From NCBI GenBank assembly GCA_963703945.1, contig CAVPGM010000019.1, positions 186,001 to 250,000 on the forward strand: 64,000 bases of DNA, in the 5' to 3' direction. Both the position numbers and the translations under genes were made by a program. How positions within the stretch are numbered: position 1 is the stretch's first letter; every line of letters starts with the position of its first letter. Below are positions 17,256 through 25,242 of the stretch, piece after piece. Below the pieces are notes generated by a model. The model saw only the letters and a program-made list of their open reading frames with translations. It ran no database searches and was not told the DNA's origin. Origin of the DNA: JALORV01 sp963703945 (GTDB taxonomy: Bacteria; Pseudomonadota; Gammaproteobacteria; Burkholderiales; Burkholderiaceae_F).

Positions 17256-17327
17256 TCAGCCCTGCGCGCGCGCTCCCCTGCGGAATTCCGCATCACGTCG
17301 CTCGCGTCGGGCCCGGTAGATCGTCAT
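17256..17327 (-). CDS. Candidate Arg-rich leader peptide (23 codons)
   Basis: A short ORF begins ATG ACG ATC TAC and encodes MTIYRARRERRDAEFRRGA then RAQG: eight arginines in 23 residues, including an AGG and two CGA codons. It ends 25 bases before the terminator hairpin that precedes GNAT-argC. This geometry is that of a ribosome-stalling leader for amino-acid attenuation. No convincing ribosome site precedes the ATG, and GC-rich DNA encodes Arg often by chance, so it is a hypothesis. Confidence 0.35.
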   Translation of the reverse strand: MTIYRARRERRDAEFRRGARAQG

Positions 17328-17399
17328 GGCGAGGGCAGTGTACCCCAGCCCGTGTATCCGGAAGATTACAAAGCGGTAACCGAAGCAAGAATGGCGCGG

Positions 17400-18461
17400 T
17401 CAGGTCTCTGCGAGGTCGGCCTGCGACGTGAACGCATCGGCGAAGAACTGGTCCTCGGGCAGCCCGGCCCTCGCGAAATCGCGGCGGGCTGCCTCGATCA
17501 TCACCGGCGCGCCGCAGGCATAGACCTGGTGGCCGGCGAGGTCCGGGAAGTCCTCCAACACTGCGCGGTGAACGAAACCCTCGCGGCCGGTCCATGCATC
17601 CACAGAACGCGCCTCCGAGAGTACCGGTATGTAGCGGAAGTTCGGCTGCTCGTCGGCCCAGCGTGCCGGCAGGTCGGGCAGGTATAGATCCTGTCTGGCG
17701 CGGGCGCCCCAGTAGAGCGTCACCGGCCGCAGCACCTTTCCCGACCCCTCACGGTTGATGCCCTCGGCAAAGATGTGCTCGGTGACCGCCTTGATCGGAG
17801 CGAAACCGGTTCCGCCCGCGACCAGGATGATCGGCCGCGGATTGTCCTCACGCAGGAAGAAGGTGCCCATCGGGCCTTCGACGCGCAGGACGTCGCGCTC
17901 CTTGATCGGCGGAGACGCGATCCCGAACAGCTTGTCGCTGAACGCTCCACCGGGCATGTGGCGGACGTGGAACTGCAACTGCTCGTCGGCGTGCGGCGGT
18001 GTGGCGATCGAATAGTCTCGGCGCGTCCCGTCGCGCAGGATGAATTCCATGTACTGGCCCGCGAGGTACTGCAGGCGTTCGGTGGCGGGCAGTTGCAGCG
18101 ACACGATCGCCACATCGGGGGCGGCCCGCTCGATGCGCGCGATGCGCGCCGGCATCTTGCGGATCGGAATGTCGCCGAAGCCGGTCAGCTCGCGCGCCTC
18201 GATCACCACATCGGCGGCCGGGCGCGAGCAGCAGATCAGCGCCAGCCCTTTGGCCTCGTCCTCCGCCGAAAGGGCCGAGCGCGTGTGCGGCCCGTGCACC
18301 AATCTTCCCTCGAGCAGTCTGCAGCGGCAGGTGCCGCACGCGCCGTTCTTGCAGCCGTAGGGCAGACCGATGCCCTGGCGCAGCGCTGCAGCCAGCACGG
18401 TCTCGTCGCCATCGATCGAGAAAGTCCGGCCACTCGGGCGGACGGTGACGTTGTAGCCCAT
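17400..18461 (-). CDS. NAD(P)H-flavin oxidoreductase with N-terminal 2Fe-2S ferredoxin domain (AscD / P5-type reductase)
   Basis: The 353-residue product carries a plant-type ferredoxin domain with cysteines at 37, 42 and 45 and about 77 (G-C-K-N-G-A-C-G-T-C then L-I-C-C). A ferredoxin-NADP reductase module follows, with FAD motif R-D-Y-S-I-A and NAD(P) motif G-G-T-G-F-A-P-I-K. It passes electrons from NAD(P)H through FAD to the 2Fe-2S centre and on to a partner. The closest named types are CDP-6-deoxy-glucoseen reductase and phenol-hydroxylase P5. No oxygenase is adjacent; in betaproteobacteria such genes often stand alone. Its start is 12 bases from the start of the divergent epimerase gene. 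Confidence 0.9.
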   Translation of the reverse strand: MGYNVTVRPSGRTFSIDGDETVLAAALRQGIGLPYGCKNGACGTCRCRLLEGRLVHGPHTRSALSAEDEAKGLALICCSRPAADVVIEARELTGFGDIPIRKMPARIARIERAAPDVAIVSLQLPATERLQYLAGQYMEFILRDGTRRDYSIATPPHADEQLQFHVRHMPGGAFSDKLFGIASPPIKERDVLRVEGPMGTFFLREDNPRPIILVAGGTGFAPIKAVTEHIFAEGINREGSGKVLRPVTLYWGARARQDLYLPDLPARWADEQPNFRYIPVLSEARSVDAWTGREGFVHRAVLEDFPDLAGHQVYACGAPVMIEAARRDFARAGLPEDQFFADAFTSQADLAET

Positions 18462-18473
18462 AGAATTCGTGCG

Positions 18474-19413
18474 ATGGAGAGTGCTCAGCCCGCGAAGTCG
18501 CCGCGCGGTCCGCACGGCAGGCGGAAACTGGGTCGGCCGCTGCTGCTGATCGTCGGCTGCGGCGATGTCGGGCTGCGCATTGTCTCACGCCTTGCCGGGC
18601 GCTTTCGGCTGATCGCGCTCACGTCGACTCCCGCGCGCATCGCGCTGCTGCGCGCGGCCGGGGCCGTACCCGTCGTCGGCGATCTCGATCGACGCCAGTC
18701 ACTGCGGCGCCTGCGCGGCGTTCGCACAGCGCGTTGTGCATCTCGCTCCGCCTGGCGAGGACGGCGAGATCGATGCGCGCACGCGCCGGCTCGCCGGCGT
18801 GCTGGCGTCATCGGTGCAACGCGCGGTGTACATCAGCACGACCGGCGTCTACGGCGATCACGGCAGCGCGCAGATCGACGAGACCGCGCGCCTGCGGCCT
18901 GCGAATCCGCGCGCGCTCAGGCGCATCGATGCCGAGAACGCCATGCGTCGGCTGCGCGCCAGCGTGCTGCGGGTGCCCGGAATCTACGCACACGACCGGC
19001 TTCCGCTCGACCGCCTGCGGCGCGGCCTGCCGGCGCTGACCGACGCCGACGACGTGCACACCAATCACATCCACGCCGATGATCTGGCGCGCATCGCGAT
19101 CGCGGCGCTGATGCGCGGCGCGCCAGCGCGCATCTACAACGCGGTCGACGACAGTGCGCTGAAGATGGGCGAATACTTCGATGCGGTGGCCGACGCGACC
19201 GGACTGCCACGACCCCCAAGGCTGCCCCGCGTGACGCTCAAGACCGCGGTGACGCCGATGATGTATTCGTTCATGAACGAATCGCGGCGGCTGTCGAACC
19301 GGCGGCTCAAGCGCGAACTCCGCGTGCGGCTCGAGTACCCGACCGTCGCGAGCGCGCTGGCCGCTCTCAGCGCCGGAAAGAAAAACGGCCCGGAAGGGCC
19401 GTCTTCATCATGA
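18474..19413 (+). pseudogene. NAD-dependent epimerase/dehydratase-family SDR (YeeZ-like), frameshifted
   Basis: The product begins with a Rossmann motif L-L-I-V-G-C-G-D-V-G-L-R and continues through L-I-A-L-T-S-T-P-A. The frame is lost near R-G-V. Deleting one base at about 18721-18724 joins it to A-Q-R-V-V-H-L-A-P-P-G, then Y-I-S-T-T-G-V-Y-G-D (the S-T-x-G-V-Y-G block of extended SDRs) and N-H-I-H-A-D-D-L-A. The restored length is about 312 residues. The role is unknown; relatives are annotated as nucleoside-diphosphate-sugar epimerases. The last codons run through a hairpin (ACGGCCC / GGGCCGT, 19385-19402) that probably terminates transcription. Confidence 0.82.
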
Positions 19414-19904
19414 GCGCGCCGCTCATCGCTGATGCTGCCGAGTGGACTCGAACCACTGACCTACTGAATACGTAGCCGACTTTTCCTCTAACACGCTCCA
19501 AGCGTGATGGTCTTCGACTCAGGGCAGCGAGTCGGGCTTCTCAAAGGCAGTCGCGCTCACTGTGCCGAAGGCGGACCAAGGGCGTTGCGCCCGGTTTGAC
19601 GCTAAGCAGCAGTGAGCATCGGCGGAGCCGATGATCGTTCACGTCCGCAACAACGGCTTGGGCATTGGGCCAAGACGCTCCGCTAGCGCGTCGTCGGCTG
19701 GCGTTCGCCCACAGGCCAGCGTTCGGAGTAATAATGAAAGACGTTGATTAGCCGCTCACGTTGATCGTTCGCTTCTGCTGGCACGTGAAGAAATTGAATC
19801 GCGCCGGCAAGCAGTGTGGGGAGCTCTCGGCCAACCCTGTCGTCATGGCGATCAATCAACTCACGGACCGTCGCGAACTATTCACACCGCAAAGGAGCAG
19901 CCTC
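19414..19904. other. Hairpin-rich non-coding region before the second liv operon
   Basis: No convincing gene was found in 490 bases. Instead there is a chain of inverted repeats: GAGCG/CGCTC (19422-19434), AGTGG/CCACT with a seven-base loop (19441-19457), CACGCT/AGCGTG (19492-19506), CGACTC/GAGTCG (19515-19534), GGGCG/CGCCC (19580-19592), CATCGGC/GCCGATG (19617-19633), CTTGG/CCAAG (19657-19674), GACGC/GCGTC (19674-19692) and GCTGGC/GCCAGC (19697-19720). This density suggests a structured RNA or remnants of a mobile element. The liv promoter must also lie here or just after it. AAAGGAG before 19905 is the livK ribosome site. Confidence 0.6.
19433..19528 (-). other. tRNA-like element, degenerate
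   Basis: Read on the minus strand, the right part looks like the 3' third of a tRNA: a perfect T-arm (AGTGG TTCGAGT CCACT), then CGGCAGC and a discriminator A. A matching 5' acceptor strand GCTGCCC lies 96 bases away and pairs six of seven. Between them there is no canonical D-arm and no clean anticodon arm, so it is not a normal functional tRNA. It may be a tRNA remnant, an integration scar, or part of another structured RNA. Confidence 0.4.
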
Positions 19905-21134
19905 ATGAAGCGCACCCTGTCCTGCCTGTTGGCAGTCATGCTGGCGATGGCGGCATCGGTCGCCCTGGCACAGGAAACGATCAAGATCGGCGCACCGCAG
20001 CCGATGACCGGCCCCGACGCACCTTTCGGCGACAAGTTCAAGAAGGCCTACGGCATGGCCGTCGACGAGATCAACGCCAAAGGCGGCGTTAACGGCCGCA
20101 AGCTCGAGGTCATCATCGAGGACCACCAGGCCAAGAACCCGATGGCCGCCACGGTGGCCGAGAAGCTGATCACCCAGAACAAGGTACTGGTCCTGACCGG
20201 CGGGCGCGCGTCCGGCCAGTCCATCGAGATCGCCTCGGTCGCCCAGCGACTGAAGACGCCCTATGTCGTCGACCATCCCTCGGCCGACGCCATCACCGCC
20301 AAGGGGTTCGACTTCGTGTTCCGCCAGAATCCGACCGGCTCGATTTACCCCGAGGCATTTTTCAAGTTCATCTCGGAAGTGCCGGGCGCCATGCCGAAAT
20401 CAGTGGCAGTGGTCTATGACAACAGCCTCTTCGGCAAGACCATCGGCAATGCCAACATGGTCTTCATGAAGTCGAAGAACGTGCCGATCGTCAATGACGA
20501 GGCTTATCCGGTGAACACGCTGGACTTCAGGCCGATCATGACCAAGGTCAAGGCCAGCAATCCCGACATGGTGCTGCTGATCGCGGTAGCGACGACCGAC
20601 GCGATCCTGATGACGCGCCACGCCAAGGAGATCGGCATCAATGCGCGCGCCTTCGTCGGCTTCGGCGGCGGCTTCGGCGTCGAGGACTTCGCCAAGCAGC
20701 TTGGCCCCCTGGCCGAGAATGTGTTTTCGTCGGCAGCCTGGGCTGGCAATCCGAACGACCCAGCGACCAAGACGTTCTACAAGAACTTCGAGACCACATA
20801 CAAGATTCAGCCGCACGAGCACGAAGTTGAAGGCTATGCCGTTATCTATGTGATCGCCGACGCCCTACAGCGCACCAAACTCACCGGCAACCTGGAGGCC
20901 GACCGCGAGGCCCTGCGCCAGGCGCTGCTGAAGACCGACATGCAGACAGTCTTCGGCAAGACCAAGTTCGGCAACTGGACCGGCCCGCTGGGCGACGCCT
21001 ACACGAACCAGAACATCTATTCGCGCGACCACTCGGTCATGGCCCAGTGGCGCGGTGGCGCGCTGCTCGACGTCTATCCGAAGGCGGGTGCCGTGACCAA
21101 CTACGTCTTCCCGGATCCCGCCAGCCGGCCCTGA
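19905..21134 (+). CDS. livK: Branched-chain amino acid-type ABC transporter substrate-binding protein (system 2)
   Basis: The 409-residue periplasmic protein starts MKRTLSCLLAVMLAMAAS with a cleavable Sec signal (A-L-A-Q) and no lipobox, unlike the first LivK. The mature part opens I-K-I-G-A-P-Q-P-M-T-G-P-D and includes D-E-I-N-A-K-G-G-V-N-G-R-K, typical of type I periplasmic binding proteins of the Liv group. AAAGGAG precedes the ATG. It heads livKHMGF. Its divergence from the first LivK suggests a different ligand, such as another amino acid, an aromatic acid or an amide. Confidence 0.94.
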   Translation: MKRTLSCLLAVMLAMAASVALAQETIKIGAPQPMTGPDAPFGDKFKKAYGMAVDEINAKGGVNGRKLEVIIEDHQAKNPMAATVAEKLITQNKVLVLTGGRASGQSIEIASVAQRLKTPYVVDHPSADAITAKGFDFVFRQNPTGSIYPEAFFKFISEVPGAMPKSVAVVYDNSLFGKTIGNANMVFMKSKNVPIVNDEAYPVNTLDFRPIMTKVKASNPDMVLLIAVATTDAILMTRHAKEIGINARAFVGFGGGFGVEDFAKQLGPLAENVFSSAAWAGNPNDPATKTFYKNFETTYKIQPHEHEVEGYAVIYVIADALQRTKLTGNLEADREALRQALLKTDMQTVFGKTKFGNWTGPLGDAYTNQNIYSRDHSVMAQWRGGALLDVYPKAGAVTNYVFPDPASRP

Positions 21135-21211
21135 TTCCCCGCTGAAACACAACTGATCTGACCCATCCGCGCCGCCTGTGGCGGCGCGGTCGGTCGGTTG
21201 CGGATCCAGCG

Positions 21212-22078
21212 ATGGAAACACTGCTGCAAAGTGTGGTCAGCGGCGTGCTGTTGGGCTCGCTGTACGCGATGATCGCGGTGGGGCTGACGATCGTCTTCGG
21301 CGTCATGCGCATCATCAACATGGCGCACGGCGAGATGGTCATGTTGGGCATGTTCGGCGCGTTCTGGTCGTTCACCCTGGGCGGAATCGATCCGTTCCTG
21401 TCGCTGCTGATCTGGATGCCGGCGATGTTCGCCTTCGGCGTGTTCGTGCAGCGCTTCCTGCTCAGGAAGATCATTCCCGGTGGCGAGCTCAACACGCTGC
21501 TCTACACCGCCGGCCTATCGCTGCTGATTGCCAATCTGGCACTGCTCTTCTGGACCGGCGACTACCGCAACATCAATCTCACCTACAGCTCGCCTCCGCT
21601 GCGGCCGTTCGGGATCTCGGTGTCGGTACCACTCCTACTCGCCTTCGTGCTGGCGATCGCCATCACCACCGCGCTCTATTTCTTCCTGTCGCGCACTGAC
21701 ACCGGCCGCGCCATCCGCGCTACCGCACAGAACCCTGACTCGGCTGCGCTGATGGGCGTCAATGTGGCAGGCGTCGACATGATCACCTTCGGCCTTGGCA
21801 CCGCGCTGGCCGGTGCCGCCGGCGTGCTGCTGGCCCCTTCGTTGTACCTCTACCCGACCGTCGGCGAGATCCTCGTCGTCAAGTGCTTCGTTGTCGTCGT
21901 GCTCGGTGGACTGGGCTCGATACCAGGCGCGATCGCCGGAGGCATCCTGCTCGGCCTGGTCGAGTCGCTTGGCGCCGTCTATGTCTCGGTGGCCTACAAG
22001 GACACCATCGGCTTCGTGCTGTTCCTGCTGGTGCTGCTGTTCCGACCGTCGGGCCTGTTCGGCGCGGGGAGGGCATGA
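21212..22078 (+). CDS. livH: Branched-chain amino acid-type ABC permease LivH (system 2)
   Basis: The 288-residue permease begins METLLQSVVSGVLLGSLYAM and has F-G-V-M-R-I-I-N-M-A-H-G-E in the first third and G-G-L-G-S-I-P-G-A-I-A-G-G near the C-terminus, both LivH hallmarks, with about eight membrane segments. It is 77 bases after livK and overlaps livM by four bases (ATGA). Confidence 0.95.
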   Translation: METLLQSVVSGVLLGSLYAMIAVGLTIVFGVMRIINMAHGEMVMLGMFGAFWSFTLGGIDPFLSLLIWMPAMFAFGVFVQRFLLRKIIPGGELNTLLYTAGLSLLIANLALLFWTGDYRNINLTYSSPPLRPFGISVSVPLLLAFVLAIAITTALYFFLSRTDTGRAIRATAQNPDSAALMGVNVAGVDMITFGLGTALAGAAGVLLAPSLYLYPTVGEILVVKCFVVVVLGGLGSIPGAIAGGILLGLVESLGAVYVSVAYKDTIGFVLFLLVLLFRPSGLFGAGRA

Positions 22079-23034
22079 GCAAGAACCGCATCGTCGCGAC
22101 CGTCGTCGCGTTGGCACTGCTCGGGGCACCGCTCGCGACGGGCAACCCGTTCTACCAACACTTGCTGATCATGGTCCTGTTCTCGACGTTGCTCGGCGTC
22201 GCGTGGAATCTGCTCGGCGGCTTTTCCGGCCAGGTGTCGTTCGGTCACTCGGCCTTTCTCGGCGTCGGCGCGTACGCCACCATGCTGCTGCATCTCAAGC
22301 TCGGCTGGTCTCCCTGGCTGGGCATGGTGATCGGCGGGGCTCTGGCCAGTCTCATGGCCGTTCCGATCGGACTGATCTGCTTCCGCCTGCGCGGCCCCTA
22401 TTTTTCGCTCGCCACTCTTGCGGTGGCCGAGATCGTGCGCCTGGTCGCGCTCAATTGGGAAAGCCTCACCGCCGGCCCTCAGGGTCTGCTGATCACGCAC
22501 CTGCCCGAGTTGCATCTCTTCGGCCATGCCATCGACTGGGAAACCAAGATTCCGTTTTATTACGTCATTGCCGTGCTGACCCTGCTGGGGATGGGCGTGA
22601 CCTTCTTCGTTTCCCAATCGCGGCTCGGCGCCTATCTGCTTGCGGTGCGTGAGGACATCGACAGCGCCGAGGCGGCCGGTATCGACACCGTGCGCACACG
22701 GGTGGTGGCCCTGGCTCTGTCCGCGGCGCTGGTCGGATTGGCCGGCGGCTTCTACGGTCTGTACTTCCGCTACATCGACCCGGATGCGGTGTTCTCTGTG
22801 GCGCTGTCGGTCGAGATGGTGTTCATCGCCGTGGTCGGCGGCATCGCCACGACCGGCGGGCCGATCGTTGGCGCGATCTTCCTGGTGACGATCTCCGAGA
22901 TATTCCGCGATCGCTTCCAGTCGGGCCACCTGATCTTCTATGGCCTGTTCATGATGTTGACCATCCGCTACCTCCCGGAGGGCATCTGGGGCAGGCTGCG
23001 CTTCGTGCTGCGGCTCTCCGCGCAGCGCTCGTAG
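22075..23034 (+). CDS. livM: Branched-chain amino acid-type ABC permease LivM (system 2)
   Basis: The 319-residue permease shows the LivM block G-F-S-G-Q-V-S-F-G-H-S-A-F-L-G-V-G-A-Y near the start, the loop R-L-G-A-Y-L-L-A-V-R-E-D-I-D-S-A-E-A-A-G, and a C-terminal G-G-I-A-T-T-G-G-P-I-V-G. It forms the membrane channel with LivH. It overlaps livH by four bases and is followed by livG after six bases. Confidence 0.95.
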   Translation: MSKNRIVATVVALALLGAPLATGNPFYQHLLIMVLFSTLLGVAWNLLGGFSGQVSFGHSAFLGVGAYATMLLHLKLGWSPWLGMVIGGALASLMAVPIGLICFRLRGPYFSLATLAVAEIVRLVALNWESLTAGPQGLLITHLPELHLFGHAIDWETKIPFYYVIAVLTLLGMGVTFFVSQSRLGAYLLAVREDIDSAEAAGIDTVRTRVVALALSAALVGLAGGFYGLYFRYIDPDAVFSVALSVEMVFIAVVGGIATTGGPIVGAIFLVTISEIFRDRFQSGHLIFYGLFMMLTIRYLPEGIWGRLRFVLRLSAQRS

Positions 23035-23040
23035 TCCGAC

Positions 23041-23760
23041 ATGGCATTGCTCGACGTCAGCAATCTCTCCAAGGACTTCGGCGGCCTGCGGGCCGTGTCG
23101 GATCTTTCCTTCATGTTGAATCAGGGTGAAATCCTCGGCTTGATCGGACCGAATGGCGCTGGCAAGACGACGGTATTCAATCTGATGTCCGGCTTCATCG
23201 AGCCGTTGACGGGCTCGGTGCGGCTCAACGGTCATGAGCTGGTCGGCCTGCGGCCGAATGCCATCGTCAAGCGCGGTGTCGCGCGCACATTCCAGATCGT
23301 CAAGCCGTTCCGCAAGTTGACCGTGCTGGAAAACGTGGTGCTCGCCGCATTCCTGCATGAACCGAAACGCCCGGCAGCGACCGCCGAAGCGCGACGCATC
23401 CTCGCCGTGTTCGGCTTGACCGAGAAGGCCGATAGCTACGCTGCCGACCTGACGTTGGGCCAGCAGAAGCGATTGGAAGTTGCGCGCTGCCTTGCCACGC
23501 GACCCAAGGTCATCTTTCTCGACGAACCGATGGGTGGACTCAATCCCACCGAAGTCGAGGCTGCCTGCGATCTGGTGCTGAAACTGCGCGACAACGGCAT
23601 CACCGTGATCCTGGTCGAGCACCAGATGCGCGCCATCATGAAGATTTCCGACCGCGTTCTTGTGCTCCACCACGGCGTCAAGATCGCCGACGCGACGCCG
23701 GAGGCCATCGTGCGCGATCCGGCAGTGATCAAGGCCTATCTCGGCGAAGAGGCCGCCTGA
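23041..23760 (+). CDS. livG: Branched-chain amino acid-type ABC ATP-binding protein LivG (system 2)
   Basis: The 239-residue ATPase has Walker A G-P-N-G-A-G-K-T-T, the G-V-A-R-T-F-Q-I-V-K-P-F block, a signature L-T-L-G-Q-Q-K-R-L-E-V-A-R, Walker B V-I-F-L-D-E-P-M-G-G-L and the switch His in V-E-H-Q-M. The stop overlaps the livF start (TGATG). Confidence 0.95.
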   Translation: MALLDVSNLSKDFGGLRAVSDLSFMLNQGEILGLIGPNGAGKTTVFNLMSGFIEPLTGSVRLNGHELVGLRPNAIVKRGVARTFQIVKPFRKLTVLENVVLAAFLHEPKRPAATAEARRILAVFGLTEKADSYAADLTLGQQKRLEVARCLATRPKVIFLDEPMGGLNPTEVEAACDLVLKLRDNGITVILVEHQMRAIMKISDRVLVLHHGVKIADATPEAIVRDPAVIKAYLGEEAA

Positions 23761-24462
23761 TGCTGAGCGTGAGGAACCTGCAGGTCGCCTACGGCTCCGT
23801 CCAGGCGTTGTGGGATATCTCCTTCGATGTACCCGAAGGCGAAATCGTCGCCATCATCGGTGCCAACGGCGCCGGCAAGAGCACGACGCTGAAGACGCTG
23901 GCCGGGCTGCTCAAGCCCATGGGCTGGCACCATTTCGCTCGACGGCGAGACACTCGACCGGGCCAGTTCGGTGGACATCGTGCGCCATGGCATCGTGCTG
24001 GTCCCCGAGGGCCGGCGGCTGTTCCCGGACATGTCGGTCCTCGACAACCTGCTGATGGGTGCCTACTCGACTCCCAAGGCCGGGCGCGAGGAGCGGCTGG
24101 AAAAGGTGTTCGCTACATTCCCGAGCGCCAGGGAACGCCAACGGCAGCTGGCCGGCACGCTTTCAGGCGGCGAGCAGCAGATGGTCGCGATCGGCCGCGG
24201 CCTGATGGCCGACCCGCGCATCCTGATGCTCGATGAGCCGTCACTGGGTCTCGCACCGCGCATCGTCGAGGAGGTGTTCCGCATCGTGCGTGAGATCAAT
24301 GCCAGCGGCGTCACGGTGTTGCTTGTCGAGCAGAACACCCAGCACGCCCTGAAGATCGCGCATCGCGGCTATGTCGTCGAAGCCGGTCGCACGGTGCTTT
24401 CCGGAACTGGCCAGGAATTGCTTGGCAACGACGAGGTCCGGCGGGCCTATCTAGGCCTGTAG
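23760..24462 (+). pseudogene. livF: Branched-chain amino acid-type ABC ATP-binding protein LivF (system 2), frameshifted
   Basis: The N-terminal half has Walker A G-A-N-G-A-G-K-S-T. After L-L-K-P-M the frame is lost. Removing one G from the GGG at 23921-23923 restores A-G-T-I-S-L-D-G-E-T-L and leads to signature L-S-G-G-E-Q-Q-M-V-A-I-G-R, Walker B I-L-M-L-D-E-P-S-L-G-L and V-E-Q-N-T, giving a normal LivF of about 233 residues. Both halves are fully conserved and the rest of the operon is intact, so a homopolymer sequencing error is the likely cause. Confidence 0.9.
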
Positions 24463-24487
24463 TGGACCATATCTTGGTTACGAAGAA

Positions 24488-25162
24488 TCAGTCCTCGGCG
24501 AAGCTGTATGGTCCGCCGCGCTGAAGCGCACGCTTATATGCCGGCCGCGCATGAATCCGCTTGAGAAAGCCCATCAGCTTGGGCCATCTCGCATCGAGCC
24601 CGGCGCGCTGCGCGGCGGCCTCCAGCGGGAAGCTCATCTGGATGTCGGCAGCGCTGAACTCGTTGCCGGCGAACCATTTGTTGTGCGTCAGCTCGGATTC
24701 CATGAAATCCAGCTGGCGCTTCAGGTTCGGCTCGACAATCATCGCCTGCACCTTCGCCGATATCGCACGCGCGATCGGCTTGGCGAAAAACGGCATCGGC
24801 GATTGCGCGATCTTGTCGCACACGAGCTTGATCAGCAGCGGCGGCATGGCGGAGCCTTCCGCGAAGTGCATCCAGTAACGCCAGCGAAGCCGCTCCGGGG
24901 TGTTGGCAGCGGGCGCAAGGCGTCCGTCGTCGTATCGTTCGACGAGATATTCGAGAATCGCGCCGGATTCGGCTACCGTTATGTCGCCGTCGCTGATCAC
25001 AGGTGACTTGCCAAGCGGGTGTACGTTTCGAAGTGAAGGCGGTGCCAGCATGGTCCTGGGATCACGCTCGTACTTCTTGATTTCGTACGCGGCGCCGAGT
25101 TCTTCAAGCAGCCAGAGCACGCGCTGCGAGCGCGAGTTGTTCAGGTGGTGAACGGTGATCAT
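24488..25162 (-). CDS. Glutathione S-transferase family protein
   Basis: The 224-residue product has an N-terminal thioredoxin-like domain (M-I-T-V-H-H-L-N-N-S-R-S-Q-R-V-L-W-L-L-E-E, with Ser11 or neighbouring residues as likely glutathione activator; V-I-S-D-G-D-I-T-V-A-E-S-G-A-I is the gamma-glutamyl site) and an all-helical C-terminal domain with N-E-F-S-A-A-D-I-Q-M-S-F-P-L. It resembles the bacterial GST subgroup whose proteins begin with such an H-x-L-N-x-S-R-S segment. Substrate unknown. It is convergent with livF and divergent from the hydrolase-LuxR gene. Confidence 0.92.
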   Translation of the reverse strand: MITVHHLNNSRSQRVLWLLEELGAAYEIKKYERDPRTMLAPPSLRNVHPLGKSPVISDGDITVAESGAILEYLVERYDDGRLAPAANTPERLRWRYWMHFAEGSAMPPLLIKLVCDKIAQSPMPFFAKPIARAISAKVQAMIVEPNLKRQLDFMESELTHNKWFAGNEFSAADIQMSFPLEAAAQRAGLDARWPKLMGFLKRIHARPAYKRALQRGGPYSFAED

Positions 25163-25242
25163 CGGAAACCGAGGTTAGTGCGAGTTCGGCATTGTCGCCT
25201 ACGAGAGCAGGACAATCGCCTGATGGCCCAGTGGGACAGCAA

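Noticed and set aside
19433..19528. A canonical tRNA gene (possibly class II or selenocysteine-type by length)
   Set aside because: Only the T-arm and acceptor fit. No D-arm with the conserved GG and no acceptable anticodon arm could be drawn, and one acceptor pair fails, so it is recorded as tRNA-like only.
19414..19904. An integron attC site or a permuted tmRNA
   Set aside because: No GTTRRRY/RYYYAAC core pair was found, and no tag ORF or acceptor order matching tmRNA is present.
21994..23673. Long minus-strand open frame antisense to livM and livG
   Set aside because: His/Gln-rich shadow; both genes on the plus strand are complete and conserved.
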